Notes: generated from the sequence alone by a model not told the origin. Numbered from the stretch's first letter, positions 51,237 through 61,128 are shown. The stretch: 64,000 nt of DNA from Bacillota bacterium (GCA_023409535.1 JAEYGZ010000038.1:329197-393196); one strand, 5' to 3'. Translations and numbers: made by a program.

Positions 51237-51446
51237 ATGCATCAAATTAAATTAAGGGATGAATATATTAAGCTTGGACAAGCATTAAAGGCTGCCGGTC
51301 TGGTGGATTCCGGAGTAGGGGCTAAGGATGTAATTATTGATGGCATGGTGAAAGTAAATGGAGCGGTTGAGGTTCAAAGAGGCAAGAAGCTTCATGACGG
51401 TGATCTTGTTGAATTTAACGGAGAGCAGATCAAGATCGTAAAATAA
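51237..51446 (+). CDS. yaaA: S4 domain RNA-binding protein YaaA
   Basis: The 69-residue product is a single S4 domain: DEYIKLGQALKAAGLVDSGV, then IIDGMVKVNGAVEVQRGKKL and DGDLVEFNGEQIKIVK. It is always found between dnaN and recF in Firmicutes; the paralogue YlmH/RqcP has a related fold. I start at the ATG at 51237 with AGGTGA upstream; the frame is open 8 codons further. Its precise role is not established. Confidence 0.9.
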   Translation: MHQIKLRDEYIKLGQALKAAGLVDSGVGAKDVIIDGMVKVNGAVEVQRGKKLHDGDLVEFNGEQIKIVK

Positions 51447-51500
51447 AATGAATTGAAAAGCAAATTCACTTTTCATGAATAAAGGAATGTTGGTGCAGGC

Positions 51501-52586
51501 ATGATTGTCAAGTCATTGGAACTTAAGAATTATCGTAATTACAGTGATCTTAGTATTCTTTTTTCCAGCGGAACCAATATTTTATATGGTGAGAATGCCC
51601 AGGGAAAGACTAATATTCTGGAGGCGGTTTATCTTTGCGGAACAACAAAATCCCATAGAGGAAGCAAGGATAAGGAAATTATTCGCTTTCAGGAAGAAGA
51701 AGCCCATGTCAGAATTATTCTTGAGAAAAATCAAATTCCTCACAGGATTGATTTACATTTAAAGAAGAATAAAGCAAAGGGAGCTGCCATTGATGGAATC
51801 CCGATAAAAAGACAAGGTGAATTATTTGGCATGCTAAACCTTGTGTTTTTTTCGCCAGAGGATCTTTATATCATTAAAAACGGTCCGGCGGAGAGAAGAA
51901 GATTCCTGGATTTGGAACTATGTCAGCTGGACAAGATATATCTGAACAATCTGGCCAATTATAATAAAACCCTGGCACAGAGGAATAATTTACTGAAGCA
52001 GATTGGTAATAACAGGAGTTTATTGGATACACTTAATATATGGGATCAAAAGCTGATGGAATATGGCAGTAAGGTCATTCGTGCCAGGAGAGAATTTATT
52101 CTGAATTTGAATGCATTGGTTGGAGAAATACATAAGAAAATTACTGCCGGTAAAGAAGTACTGACGCTGCAATATGAGCCGAATGTAACGGAAGCAGACT
52201 TTGAAAGCAAATTAAAAAAATCCCTGGATAGAGACCTTGCCTTAAAAATGTCCCATATAGGACCTCACAGGGATGACCTGTGCTTTTTGCTGGGAACTGT
52301 CGATATCAGAAAGTACGGCTCCCAGGGACAGCAAAGAACAGCGGCATTATCCTGCAAGCTGGCGGAGATAGATTTAGTGAAGTCAGTCATCAAGGACAAT
52401 CCTGTATTATTGCTGGATGATGTTTTATCAGAGCTTGACAGGCAGAGGCAGACACAATTGTTAAATAGTATCGGAGATATCCAAACGATGATTACTTGTA
52501 CCGGACTGGAGGAATTTATTAATCATCGGTTTGATTATAATAAAATATTTCATGTGGTTGATGGGACAGTAACCAACGATAACTAG
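51501..52586 (+). CDS. recF: DNA replication and repair protein RecF
   Basis: RecF is an SMC-like ATPase that loads RecA at gaps. The 361-residue product has Walker A YGENAQGKTNILEAVY near the N-terminus, the signature KYGSQGQQRTAALSCKLAE, and Walker B PVLLLDDVLSELD. It follows the S4 gene by 54 bases in the standard order. Confidence 0.95.
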   Translation: MIVKSLELKNYRNYSDLSILFSSGTNILYGENAQGKTNILEAVYLCGTTKSHRGSKDKEIIRFQEEEAHVRIILEKNQIPHRIDLHLKKNKAKGAAIDGIPIKRQGELFGMLNLVFFSPEDLYIIKNGPAERRRFLDLELCQLDKIYLNNLANYNKTLAQRNNLLKQIGNNRSLLDTLNIWDQKLMEYGSKVIRARREFILNLNALVGEIHKKITAGKEVLTLQYEPNVTEADFESKLKKSLDRDLALKMSHIGPHRDDLCFLLGTVDIRKYGSQGQQRTAALSCKLAEIDLVKSVIKDNPVLLLDDVLSELDRQRQTQLLNSIGDIQTMITCTGLEEFINHRFDYNKIFHVVDGTVTNDN

Positions 52587-52689
52587 TTCAAAAGTTAACT
52601 GATATCGTCACGGTAATTAGTTAAAAAGCAAACTAATCTTGCTTTGTTTACTGATCTCGTCGATAAAATGCTTTATTGGAGGAAAAAAA

Positions 52690-54597
52690 ATGAGTAACGA
52701 GTATGGTGCAGATCAAATTCAAATATTGGAAGGGTTGGAGGCCGTAAGAAAGCGGCCCGGCATGTACATTGGCTCTACTTCCTCCAAGGGGTTACACCAC
52801 TTGGTATATGAGATTGTTGATAATGCAGTAGATGAAGCCTTGGCCGGAGTCTGCGATACGATCGATGTCACAATCAATGAAGATAATTCGATTACAGTAA
52901 TCGATAACGGAAGAGGTATTCCGGTCGGTATCAATCAGAAGAAGGGAATCTCTTCGGTTGAAGTCGTATTTACAATTCTTCATGCCGGCGGTAAGTTCGG
53001 TGGTGGAGGATATAAGGTTTCCGGTGGTCTTCATGGAGTAGGAGCATCTGTTGTAAACGCACTTTCTGAGTGGCTGACGGTTGAAATCTGTGTTGACGGT
53101 AAGAAGTATTTTCAGCGCTATGAGAGAGGAAAGGCATGTGACAGCTTAAAGGAAATCGGTGATACGGACCGCCGAGGAACCACCGTAAGCTTTCTGCCGG
53201 ATAAAGAGATCTTTGAAGAGACAGTATTTGATTACGAGGTATTAAAGCAAAGACTTCGGGAAATGGCCTTCTTAACCAAGAATATAAAGATTATTCTTCG
53301 GGATAAGAGGGAAGAACCCATGGAGAGAGAGTTCCACTATGCCGGAGGTATCAAGGAGTATGTGGAATACCTGAATCGTCATAAGGATCCTTTATATCCT
53401 GAGATCGTATACTGTGAAGGAACCAGGGATAATGTGTATGTTGAAGTGGCAATGCAGCACAATGGTACGTATACGGAGGGCTGCTACAGCTTTGTAAATA
53501 ATATCACTACGCCGGAAGGCGGTACCCATCTGGCAGGGTTTAAAAATGCCATTACCAAAACCTTTAATGATTATGCCAGAGCGATGAAATATTTAAAGGA
53601 CAGCGATCAAAATCTGACAGGTGAAGATATCCGGGAGGGCTTAACAGCGATTATCAGCATTAAGATATCTGATCCCCAGTTTGAAGGACAAACAAAGCAG
53701 AAGCTTGGCAATACTGAAGCCAGAGGTGCGGTAGACAGTATTGTCAGTGAACAGCTGACCTATTTTCTGGAGCAGAATCCTCAGGTAGCCAGAATGATTT
53801 GTGAAAAGGCCGTACTTGCACAAAGAGCAAGAGATGCCGCACGAAAAGCAAGGGATCTGACCCGAAGAAAAACTGCCCTGGAGGGAACAAGTTTACCCGG
53901 TAAGCTGGCAGATTGTTCGGAGAAGGATCCGTCCAAATGTGAAATCTACATTGTAGAGGGTGATTCTGCGGGAGGTTCTGCCAAGACGGCAAGAACCAGG
54001 GCTACCCAGGCGATTCTTCCGCTCAGAGGCAAGATTCTTAATGTTGAGAAATCAAGACTTGATAAAATTCTTGTGAACAATGAAATTAGAGCGATGATTA
54101 CCGCTTTTGGTACCGGTATCTCGGATGATTTTGATATCAGCAGACTGAGATATCATAAGATTATCATTATGACCGATGCCGATGTTGACGGTGCTCATAT
54201 CAGTACTTTGTTACTTACATTCTTTTACCGGTTTATGCCTGAGTTGATTAAGCAGGGATATGTCTACCTGGCACAGCCGCCCCTTTTTAAGGTGGAGAAG
54301 AATAAACTGGTCCGTTATGCTTACAGCGATGAGGAGCTGAATCAGATATTGCTTGAAGTCGGCAGAGATTCCAACAATAAGATTCAACGGTATAAGGGAC
54401 TTGGCGAGATGGATGCGGAGCAGCTTTGGGAGACAACCATGGATCCGGAGCGGAGAATCCTGCTTCGTGTCAGCATGGATGAAGAAGAATCCTCAGAAAT
54501 TGATGTTACCTTTACAACATTGATGGGAGATAAGGTTGAACCGAGAAGAGAATTCATTGAAGCAAATGCTAAGTATGTAAGGAATCTTGATATATAA
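52690..54597 (+). CDS. gyrB: DNA gyrase subunit B
   Basis: GyrB is the ATPase of DNA gyrase. The 635-residue product has an N-terminal GHKL ATPase domain (VRKRPGMYIGSTSSKGLHHL, VDEALAGVCD, DNGRGIPVG, GLHGVGASVVNAL), and a TOPRIM domain with YIVEGDSAGGSAK and MTDADVDGAHI. I start at the ATG at 52690 with TTGGAGGAAAA upstream; an upstream frame of 17 codons has no site. The length matches Firmicute GyrB. Confidence 0.97.
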   Translation: MSNEYGADQIQILEGLEAVRKRPGMYIGSTSSKGLHHLVYEIVDNAVDEALAGVCDTIDVTINEDNSITVIDNGRGIPVGINQKKGISSVEVVFTILHAGGKFGGGGYKVSGGLHGVGASVVNALSEWLTVEICVDGKKYFQRYERGKACDSLKEIGDTDRRGTTVSFLPDKEIFEETVFDYEVLKQRLREMAFLTKNIKIILRDKREEPMEREFHYAGGIKEYVEYLNRHKDPLYPEIVYCEGTRDNVYVEVAMQHNGTYTEGCYSFVNNITTPEGGTHLAGFKNAITKTFNDYARAMKYLKDSDQNLTGEDIREGLTAIISIKISDPQFEGQTKQKLGNTEARGAVDSIVSEQLTYFLEQNPQVARMICEKAVLAQRARDAARKARDLTRRKTALEGTSLPGKLADCSEKDPSKCEIYIVEGDSAGGSAKTARTRATQAILPLRGKILNVEKSRLDKILVNNEIRAMITAFGTGISDDFDISRLRYHKIIIMTDADVDGAHISTLLLTFFYRFMPELIKQGYVYLAQPPLFKVEKNKLVRYAYSDEELNQILLEVGRDSNNKIQRYKGLGEMDAEQLWETTMDPERRILLRVSMDEEESSEIDVTFTTLMGDKVEPRREFIEANAKYVRNLDI

Positions 54598-54691
54598 ATA
54601 CAATTAGGATAATGTAACCTGCGGTTACACCGATAACAAAGTTTTCAGGTTCTAAAGCTGTGAATTCTTGAGAACAGAAAAGAGGAAAACA

Positions 54692-57319
54692 ATGGATGAG
54701 AATATCTTTGACAAGGTGCATGACGTCGATCTGAAAAAGACAATGGAAAACTCGTATATCGAGTACGCCATGTCTGTTATCGCCGCACGCGCCCTGCCCG
54801 ATGTTAGGGACGGTTTAAAGCCGGTACAAAGAAGAATTTTATACGCAATGATCGAGCTGAACAATGGTCCTGACAAACCGCACCGTAAATGTGCCCGTAT
54901 TGTCGGTGATACCATGGGTAAATATCATCCCCATGGAGACAGCTCTATCTACGAGGCATTGGTAAAACTGGCACAGGAGTTCTCCACCAGATACCCCTTG
55001 ATTGACGGTCATGGAAACTTTGGTTCCGTGGATGGTGACGGAGCGGCGGCCATGCGTTATACCGAGGCCCGCTTAAGTAAGATTTCTATGGAGATGCTGT
55101 CCGATATCAATAAGGACACCGTTGATTTTGATCCGAACTTTGATGAAACAGAAAAGGAACCGAGGGTATTACCTTCAAGATTCCCGAATTTATTAGTAAA
55201 CGGTACTTCAGGTATTGCGGTAGGTATGGCCACCAATATTCCGCCCCACAATCTTCGCGAGGTGATTGACGGCGTTTTAAAAATAATTAATAATCATATT
55301 GATCATGATCGAGAAACAGAGATCAATGAAATACTGGATATCATCAAGGGGCCGGATTTCCCCACGGGAGCTGAGATTCTTGGTACCTCCGGTATCAATG
55401 AAGCATATCGCACCGGTAAGGGTAAGATCAGAGTACGTGCGGTTACGGAAATTGAACCCATGCAGAACGGAAAAAACCGTATCGTTGTAACGGAGCTCCC
55501 TTACATGGTGAACAAAGCCCGCTTGATCGAGAAGATCGCCGAGCTGGTGAAGGATAAGAAAATTGATGGTATTACCGAGCTTCGGGATGAATCAGACCGT
55601 GTGGGAATGAGAATTGCCATTGAGCTTCGAAGAGATGTGAATGCTAATGTTATTTTAAACCAGTTATACAAGCATACGCAGCTGCAGGAAACCTTTGGTG
55701 TAAACATGCTTGCCCTGGTGAATAACGAACCCAGAATCCTCAATTTGCTTCAGATGCTAAACTACTATCTGCAGCATCAGAAGGAAGTCGTAACCAGGCG
55801 AACCATTTATGATTTAAATAAAGCAGAAGAGCGTGCCCATATCTTACAGGGCTTACTGATCGCTCTTGATAATATTGATGAGGTTATCCGAATAATCCGC
55901 GGATCCGCCAATGTTGCTGCCGCAAAGGAAAAGCTGACAGAGAGCTTTGGACTGACGGATGTACAGGCCCAGGCTATCGTGGATATGAGGCTTCGTGCTT
56001 TAACCGGTCTGGAAAGAGAACGGCTGGAAGCCGAATATGCAGAGCTTATGGTTAAGATTGCGGAGTATAAGGCGATCCTTGCAGATGATAAGAAACTGTT
56101 AGGAGTAATCCGGGAAGAGATTACTGTTATCCGTGATAAATTTGGCGATGAGAGAAGAACAAGCATTGGCTTTGATGAGTTTGATATCTCCATGGAGGAT
56201 ATGATTCCTAACGAGAATACGGTTATTGCTATGACCAGGCTTGGTTATATCAAGCGCATGACCATCGATAATTTTAAGAGTCAGCATCGCGGCGGTAAGG
56301 GTATTAAGGGAATGCAGACCATTGAAGAGGATTTTATAGAGGATCTTTTGATGACCACCAATCATCACTATATTATGTTCTTTACCAACAAGGGAAGGGT
56401 ATATCGTCTGAAAGCCTATGAGATTCCGGAATCCGGAAGGACTGCGAGAGGAACGGCAATTGTGAACCTGCTGCAGCTGTTGCCGGAAGAGAGAATTACC
56501 GCTATTATTCCTTTGAAGGAATATCAGGACAATCGTTTCTTGTTCATGGCAACTAAGAATGGTATTGTAAAGAAAACGCCTATCCGGGAATATGAGAATA
56601 TCAGAAAGACCGGTCTGCAGGCAATAAGCTTAAGAGAAGACGATGAATTAATTGAGGTTAAGACCACAAACCATAAGAAGGATATTGTTCTGGTAACCAA
56701 GAATGGCATGTGCATCCGGTTCAATGAACACGATGTCAGACCTACAGGCAGGACATCTATGGGTGTCATTGGTATGACACTGACGGGAGATGACGAAATT
56801 ATCGGTATGCAGCTTAATACCCAGGGACAATATCTGCTGTTTGTATCTGAATATGGACTGGGCAAACGTACCGAGATGGAGGAATTCACAGTACAGCGCC
56901 GCGGGGGTAAGGGTGTAAAATGCTACAAGATTACAGAAAAGACCGGTGATGTCATCGGTGTTAAGGCCGTTGATGATGAGAATGAAGTTATGCTGATTAC
57001 AAACGAGGGCATTATCATACGTATTGCTGTCAGTGATATTTCCATTCTCGGAAGGATTACCTCCGGTGTGAAGCTTATGGATATCGATGCCCAGATGAAT
57101 ATAAAAGTAGCTAATATGGCGAAGGTAAGAGAAAGCAGCAATATAGCCACAGAGGATGAGCTGATCAAGAATCTGGAGAAAGAACTGGATGAAGAAAACC
57201 AGGTGATTGAAGCGATTGAATATTCGCTGGAGGATTATTCCGAAGAGGATGAATTGCCGGAGGATGCTTCAGACGATATCGAAGAAACAGAAGATTCTTC
57301 CGAGAAGAGTGAAGAATAG
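54692..57319 (+). CDS. gyrA: DNA gyrase subunit A
   Basis: GyrA cuts and rejoins DNA. The 875-residue product has the winged-helix domain with the catalytic Tyr in AAMRYTEARLSKISMEML, the quinolone region HPHGDSSIYEALVKLAQ with Ser and Glu at the usual positions, and six C-terminal blades, with the GyrA box QRRGGKGVK (and a related QHRGGKGIK). It ends in a long acidic tail (EDYSEEDELPEDASDDIEET). AGAGGAAAAC precedes the ATG at 54692. Confidence 0.97.
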   Translation: MDENIFDKVHDVDLKKTMENSYIEYAMSVIAARALPDVRDGLKPVQRRILYAMIELNNGPDKPHRKCARIVGDTMGKYHPHGDSSIYEALVKLAQEFSTRYPLIDGHGNFGSVDGDGAAAMRYTEARLSKISMEMLSDINKDTVDFDPNFDETEKEPRVLPSRFPNLLVNGTSGIAVGMATNIPPHNLREVIDGVLKIINNHIDHDRETEINEILDIIKGPDFPTGAEILGTSGINEAYRTGKGKIRVRAVTEIEPMQNGKNRIVVTELPYMVNKARLIEKIAELVKDKKIDGITELRDESDRVGMRIAIELRRDVNANVILNQLYKHTQLQETFGVNMLALVNNEPRILNLLQMLNYYLQHQKEVVTRRTIYDLNKAEERAHILQGLLIALDNIDEVIRIIRGSANVAAAKEKLTESFGLTDVQAQAIVDMRLRALTGLERERLEAEYAELMVKIAEYKAILADDKKLLGVIREEITVIRDKFGDERRTSIGFDEFDISMEDMIPNENTVIAMTRLGYIKRMTIDNFKSQHRGGKGIKGMQTIEEDFIEDLLMTTNHHYIMFFTNKGRVYRLKAYEIPESGRTARGTAIVNLLQLLPEERITAIIPLKEYQDNRFLFMATKNGIVKKTPIREYENIRKTGLQAISLREDDELIEVKTTNHKKDIVLVTKNGMCIRFNEHDVRPTGRTSMGVIGMTLTGDDEIIGMQLNTQGQYLLFVSEYGLGKRTEMEEFTVQRRGGKGVKCYKITEKTGDVIGVKAVDDENEVMLITNEGIIIRIAVSDISILGRITSGVKLMDIDAQMNIKVANMAKVRESSNIATEDELIKNLEKELDEENQVIEAIEYSLEDYSEEDELPEDASDDIEETEDSSEKSEE

Positions 57320-57370
57320 GAAATGCTTGTCAGACCCGTAGCATAAATATACAGGGAAGAAGGAGCAGGC

Positions 57371-58213
57371 ATGAGAACAATAACAACAGATACCATTATT
57401 CATAACATAAAGGAAATGTGCATCGAAGCCAACTATAAGTTGGCTTCTGATGTAGAAGAGAGAGTTAGAACAGCCAAAGAGGTTGAAGAATCCAGGATCG
57501 GAAAGCAGATTCTTGATCAGCTTGGTGAGAATCTGGATATTGCGGCAGAGGATAATATACCAATTTGTCAGGATACCGGGATGGCAATCGTTTTTGCGAG
57601 AATGGGACAGGAGGTCCACATCCAGGGAATTCCTCTGGAGGATGCCATCAATGAAGGAATTCGTCAGGGATATCAGGAAGGTTATCTTCGGAAATCTGTA
57701 GTAGGAGACCCTTTACTTCGTGTAAATACCAGAGATAATACACCGGGAATTATCCATTATGAGATGGTATCGGGAGAACAGCTGGAACTGACAGTAGCAC
57801 CAAAGGGCTTTGGAAGTGAGAATATGAGCAGAGTTTATATGCTGAAGCCATCCGATGGAGCAGAGGGCGTAAAGCAGGCCGTCCTTGAGACAGTAAAACT
57901 TGCAGGACCTAATGCCTGTCCGCCGGTGGTGGTTGGAGTAGGGATTGGGGGAAGCTTTGAAAAATGTGCATTGCTAGCCAAGAAGGCATTAACAAGAAAT
58001 ATGAATTGTCCGTCTCCGTTACCTCATATCCGGGAGCTGGAAGAAGAGCTGCTTCATAAGATTAATCAGCTTGGTATCGGACCCGGTGGTCTGGGCGGTA
58101 AGGTTACAGCGCTTGGAGTGAATATCGAAACGTACCCGACACATATTGCCGGGCTTCCGGTCGCGATTAACATTTGCTGTCATGTTAACCGCCATGTGAG
58201 CAGAATATTATAG
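57371..58213 (+). CDS. fumA: fumarate hydratase class I, alpha subunit
   Basis: This 280-residue subunit of an oxygen-sensitive 4Fe-4S hydro-lyase interconverts fumarate and malate. Cluster ligand cysteines are in PICQDTGMAIVFA, GPNACPPVVVGVGIGGSFEK and KCALLAKKAL. The two-subunit form (TtdA/FumA-N like) is typical of anaerobes; L-tartrate dehydratase uses the same subunits and cannot be excluded. GAAGAAGGAG precedes the ATG. It follows gyrA by 51 bases and is paired with the beta subunit 18 bases downstream. Confidence 0.9.
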   Translation: MRTITTDTIIHNIKEMCIEANYKLASDVEERVRTAKEVEESRIGKQILDQLGENLDIAAEDNIPICQDTGMAIVFARMGQEVHIQGIPLEDAINEGIRQGYQEGYLRKSVVGDPLLRVNTRDNTPGIIHYEMVSGEQLELTVAPKGFGSENMSRVYMLKPSDGAEGVKQAVLETVKLAGPNACPPVVVGVGIGGSFEKCALLAKKALTRNMNCPSPLPHIRELEEELLHKINQLGIGPGGLGGKVTALGVNIETYPTHIAGLPVAINICCHVNRHVSRIL

Positions 58214-58231
58214 GAGAGGCATGGGTAATCT

Positions 58232-58774
58232 ATGGATAAATTCATCACGACTCCCTTAATGGTACAAAAGGTGGAAGAGTTGCAGGCCGGTGATTATGTC
58301 TATATTACCGGGACAATTTATACGGCGAGAGACGCAGCCCATCTGAGGATGTATGACACGATGCAATCAGGGAAAGAGATACCGATTGATTTACAGAATA
58401 ATATTATTTATTATCTTGGGCCGACACCGGAACGGGAAGGCCAGGTAATCGGTTCGGCAGGACCGACCACCAGCAGCCGGATGGATAAATATACCCCATT
58501 ATTGCTGGCCCACGGCCTGAAAGGAATGATTGGCAAAGGCAGACGCAGTAAAGAGGTCATAGAAGCGATGATCAGAGAAAAGGCAGTATATTTTGCAGCA
58601 GTAGGCGGCGCAGGAGCTTTGTTATCAAAGAAAATAAAGCAAAGCCGGGTCATCGCCTATGATGATCTGGGTACGGAGGCTATCCGGGAATTATATGTGG
58701 AGGATTTTCCGGTGATTGTAGTGATAGATTCCCAAGGCAATAATTTATATGAAATTGTCATGCAAAATTGTTGA
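58232..58774 (+). CDS. fumB: fumarate hydratase class I, beta subunit
   Basis: The 180-residue product is the C-terminal-type subunit: AGDYVYITGTIYTARDAAHL, IYYLGPTPEREGQVIGSAGP, TTSSRMDKYTPLLL, and GGAGALLSKKIKQSRVIAYD. These hold the substrate-binding Arg, Thr and Ser residues of class I fumarases. AGGAGAGG precedes the ATG. The -35 box of the next gene's promoter overlaps its stop codon. Confidence 0.9.
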   Translation: MDKFITTPLMVQKVEELQAGDYVYITGTIYTARDAAHLRMYDTMQSGKEIPIDLQNNIIYYLGPTPEREGQVIGSAGPTTSSRMDKYTPLLLAHGLKGMIGKGRRSKEVIEAMIREKAVYFAAVGGAGALLSKKIKQSRVIAYDDLGTEAIRELYVEDFPVIVVIDSQGNNLYEIVMQNC

Positions 58775-58799
58775 CAAAGAGAAGGTCATTTGCTATACT
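58771..58799 (+). promoter_or_regulatory. promoter of tRNA-Ser
   Basis: A perfect TTGACA (58771-58776) and TATACT (58794-58799) are separated by 17 bases. The -35 box overlaps the TGA stop of the fumarase beta gene. Confidence 0.85.
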
Positions 58800-58864
58800 A
58801 GATAATGCTTCTGTGAGTCTGGCAGAAGGATAAATTGAATAGAACTTCTATAAGTTCAGTTTCT

Positions 58865-58952
58865 GGAGAAATACTCAAGAGGCCGAAGAGGCGCCCCTGC
58901 TAAGGGTGTAGGTCGGGCAACCGGCGCGAGGGTTCAAATCCCTCTTTCTCCG
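58865..58952 (+). tRNA. tRNA-Ser (anticodon GCT)
   Basis: This 88-base tRNA has the long variable arm of class II tRNAs. The acceptor stem is GGAGAAA/TTTCTCC, the anticodon stem CGCCC/GGGTG around loop CTGCTAA gives anticodon GCT, the T arm is GAGGG-TTCAAAT-CCCTC, and the discriminator is G. CCA is not encoded. Confidence 0.96.
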
Positions 58953-58969
58953 TTACCATTTTAAGTGAG

Positions 58970-58997
58970 ATGCGTATCGTAATGGTACGCATTTTTT
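58970..58997 (+). terminator. terminator after tRNA-Ser
   Basis: ATGCGTA and TACGCAT form a 7-bp stem with a 9-base loop, followed by a run of T. Confidence 0.8.
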
Positions 58998-59159
58998 GTT
59001 TATTTTGCGTAAATTTTGTAATAATCAGGCGAAAGGCTATGCGATTTGTTAATGTGGTAAATAATGTAATGCGGGTTTATAATAATACCATAAAAGAATT
59101 AATTTTGATACCTGTTCCGGTCTGTGAAAGGGGGGATTTCTACGGAGAGTATCACCAAA

Positions 59160-60152
59160 ATGAGATTGTCGGAAAAGAAAATCAAGGAACTGGCAGTTGC
59201 TAACTTTGGAGAAGGAATCAGAGAAATAAGTGTGCTGGAGAAAAAGGGAGGCATGTTTAACAGTGCTTATGAGGTATCTTTTTATCTGGGGAATACTTCG
59301 GAATTAGAGGAATTTGTTCTGAAAGTTGCCGTTGCTCCGGAAACAGAACTGCTGACTTACGAGAAGGATATTATGAGGGCGGAAGTAAAAGTCTATCTCA
59401 TGTTACAAGGTATGGATATTCCGACTCCGGAGATCATTAAATATGATTTCAGCCGAACGTTACTTCCTTGTGATTATTTCTTTATGACAAAGCTGCAGGG
59501 AACCTCTTGGAATATGTTCAAAAAAGAAATATCTCCCGAGAACAGGAAGCGCCTTATGGAGGAATTGGGCAGATATACGGCCATGATTCATTCCATTCAC
59601 GGCAATAGATTCGGCTACATAAAAGAAGAGGAGGGATTTTTATATCCTGCCTGGAGCGAAGCATTCGAGTCAATGGTGAATCACTTAATTGCAGATGGAA
59701 TAGATAGAAAGATTAAGTTGCCCTATGGGAAGATTCTTGCAGCAGTCGAGGGAAGAAAGAATATTTTAGATGAGATCGAGACGGCTCAGCTGGTGGACTT
59801 TGACCTATGGGCAGGAAATATCTTTCTGCTTGAAACGGAACAGGGGTATGAGATTGAAGGAATTATTGATTTTGAGAGAGCATTTTACGGAGATCCGTAT
59901 GCGGATTTTGTTTCTTCCGTATTACTTTATAAGGATGTTGAGAAAGAAACGGCATTTCTTGAGGGATATAAGAGACAAAGCGGCAGGGAGCTGACCTTTA
60001 CAAGCAATGACCGCGTCCGGTTAAAACTATATCGAATTTATTTGAATATGATTATGGTAATTGAAACCTATCGTTATAATAAGGCCTATGCGGCACTGAT
60101 GAAGTTCTACTGCAGGTGGCAGATAAGGAAGGATTTAAATTCTTTAACATGA
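59160..60152 (+). CDS. APH-family phosphotransferase-like protein
   Basis: The product (330 residues) has the protein-kinase-like fold of the aminoglycoside phosphotransferase family: a nucleotide loop EKKGGMFNSAYEVSFYLG, a hinge TKLQGTSWNMF, the catalytic loop LVDFDLWAGNIFL, where the usual HGDxxxxN reads VDFDLWAGN (catalytic Asp and Asn kept, His replaced), and the metal motif IIDFERAFYGDPYADF. Such proteins are often kinases of sugars or homoserine and not resistance enzymes; no substrate can be named. The start is the ATG at 59160 or a GTG at 59124 next to AAAGGGGGG. Confidence 0.72.
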   Translation: MRLSEKKIKELAVANFGEGIREISVLEKKGGMFNSAYEVSFYLGNTSELEEFVLKVAVAPETELLTYEKDIMRAEVKVYLMLQGMDIPTPEIIKYDFSRTLLPCDYFFMTKLQGTSWNMFKKEISPENRKRLMEELGRYTAMIHSIHGNRFGYIKEEEGFLYPAWSEAFESMVNHLIADGIDRKIKLPYGKILAAVEGRKNILDEIETAQLVDFDLWAGNIFLLETEQGYEIEGIIDFERAFYGDPYADFVSSVLLYKDVEKETAFLEGYKRQSGRELTFTSNDRVRLKLYRIYLNMIMVIETYRYNKAYAALMKFYCRWQIRKDLNSLT

Positions 60153-60164
60153 GTGAAAAAACAG

Positions 60165-60195
60165 TTGACTCTTGGGTAACCCAAGAGTGTAGAAT
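60165..60195 (+). promoter_or_regulatory. MerR-type promoter and operator
   Basis: TTGACT (-35) and TAGAAT (-10) are separated by 19 bases, the over-long spacer of MerR-controlled promoters. A perfect palindrome, ACTCTTGGGT-A-ACCCAAGAGT (60168-60188), fills the spacer. Confidence 0.85.
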
Positions 60196-60250
60196 GAATT
60201 CAGACGTCAGGGGTGCACACCTGTATCAGCCTGTACTTAGGAGGAAATAG

Positions 60251-61078
60251 ATGTTTCGGATTGGTGAATTCTCAAAGCTAAGCGGTTTGTCTATTGATAC
60301 TCTGTATCATTATGAAAAAATGAAGCTGCTTATACCGGGTCAAATTGATAAATTCAGCGGTTACCGTTATTATGAAGCTGGTCAGCTGGTAACCGTGAAT
60401 AAAATAATGGCATTAAAGGATGCCGGATTATCCCTTGAGGAAATTTCTGCGGTTTTAAACAAGAACCTCCCAATCTCTTCACTCCTTGGACTGTTGGAGA
60501 ATAAAGCGGTAGTCATAGAAGAGGAGCTGAATAAGGAAGCAGACAGGCTGGAACGTCTCCGTACAAATATTTTTTTAATAAAGAATGGAGGCATACCCCA
60601 AATGAATGAAATAACGATTAAGAGAGTGGAGCCGATTTATATGGCAGCTATCCGAAGGTCCTTTCATAGCAGTAAATTTGACGAGGAACTTACGGATATG
60701 TGGGAAAGAGTAAATGAATATATTGACCGGAAAGGTGCGAAGCGTACTGTTCCGTGTATGATGCTTTATCATACCGGCTGGTGGGATATGGATGATACTT
60801 CAATGCTGGAGGCGGAGGTTGTCGAACCGATTACAAAGAAGATTCAGGGAGATGATCAGGTTAGCGTATATGAGCTTCCTGCAGTAGAAAAAATGGTTTG
60901 CATTGTTCATAAAGGTCCATTTGCAACAATCGGAAAAACCAATGAAGCATTATTTGATTGGATAAAGCAGAATGGATACAAAAGGACAGGAGCGATCCGG
61001 GAGATATACCATAAAGGAGAATGGATGACGGATGACCCGGAGGAATATATTACGGAGCTTCAGATACCGATTGAATAA
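60251..61078 (+). CDS. MerR family regulator with GyrI-like effector domain
   Basis: This 275-residue activator has an N-terminal MerR HTH (FRIGEFSKLSGLSIDTLYHY, then RYYEAGQLVTVNKIMALKDA), a linker coiled coil up to about residue 110, and a C-terminal GyrI/AraC_E_bind domain (ITIKRVEPIYMAAIRRSFHS, MVCIVHKGPFATIGKTNEAL). This is the layout of BmrR/BltR-type multidrug sensors. TAGGAGG precedes the ATG. Its own promoter carries a perfect MerR operator, so it regulates itself; no transporter gene is adjacent, so other targets are elsewhere. Confidence 0.85.
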   Translation: MFRIGEFSKLSGLSIDTLYHYEKMKLLIPGQIDKFSGYRYYEAGQLVTVNKIMALKDAGLSLEEISAVLNKNLPISSLLGLLENKAVVIEEELNKEADRLERLRTNIFLIKNGGIPQMNEITIKRVEPIYMAAIRRSFHSSKFDEELTDMWERVNEYIDRKGAKRTVPCMMLYHTGWWDMDDTSMLEAEVVEPITKKIQGDDQVSVYELPAVEKMVCIVHKGPFATIGKTNEALFDWIKQNGYKRTGAIREIYHKGEWMTDDPEEYITELQIPIE

Positions 61079-61128
61079 GCAGGATAGGAAAATACCTTAA
61101 GCGAGTAAATGGACTTTGCAGGAATAAG

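Noticed and set aside
58970..59203. 77-codon plus-strand frame after tRNA-Ser
   Set aside because: It starts in the terminator hairpin, has no ribosome binding site, and overlaps the APH-like gene start.
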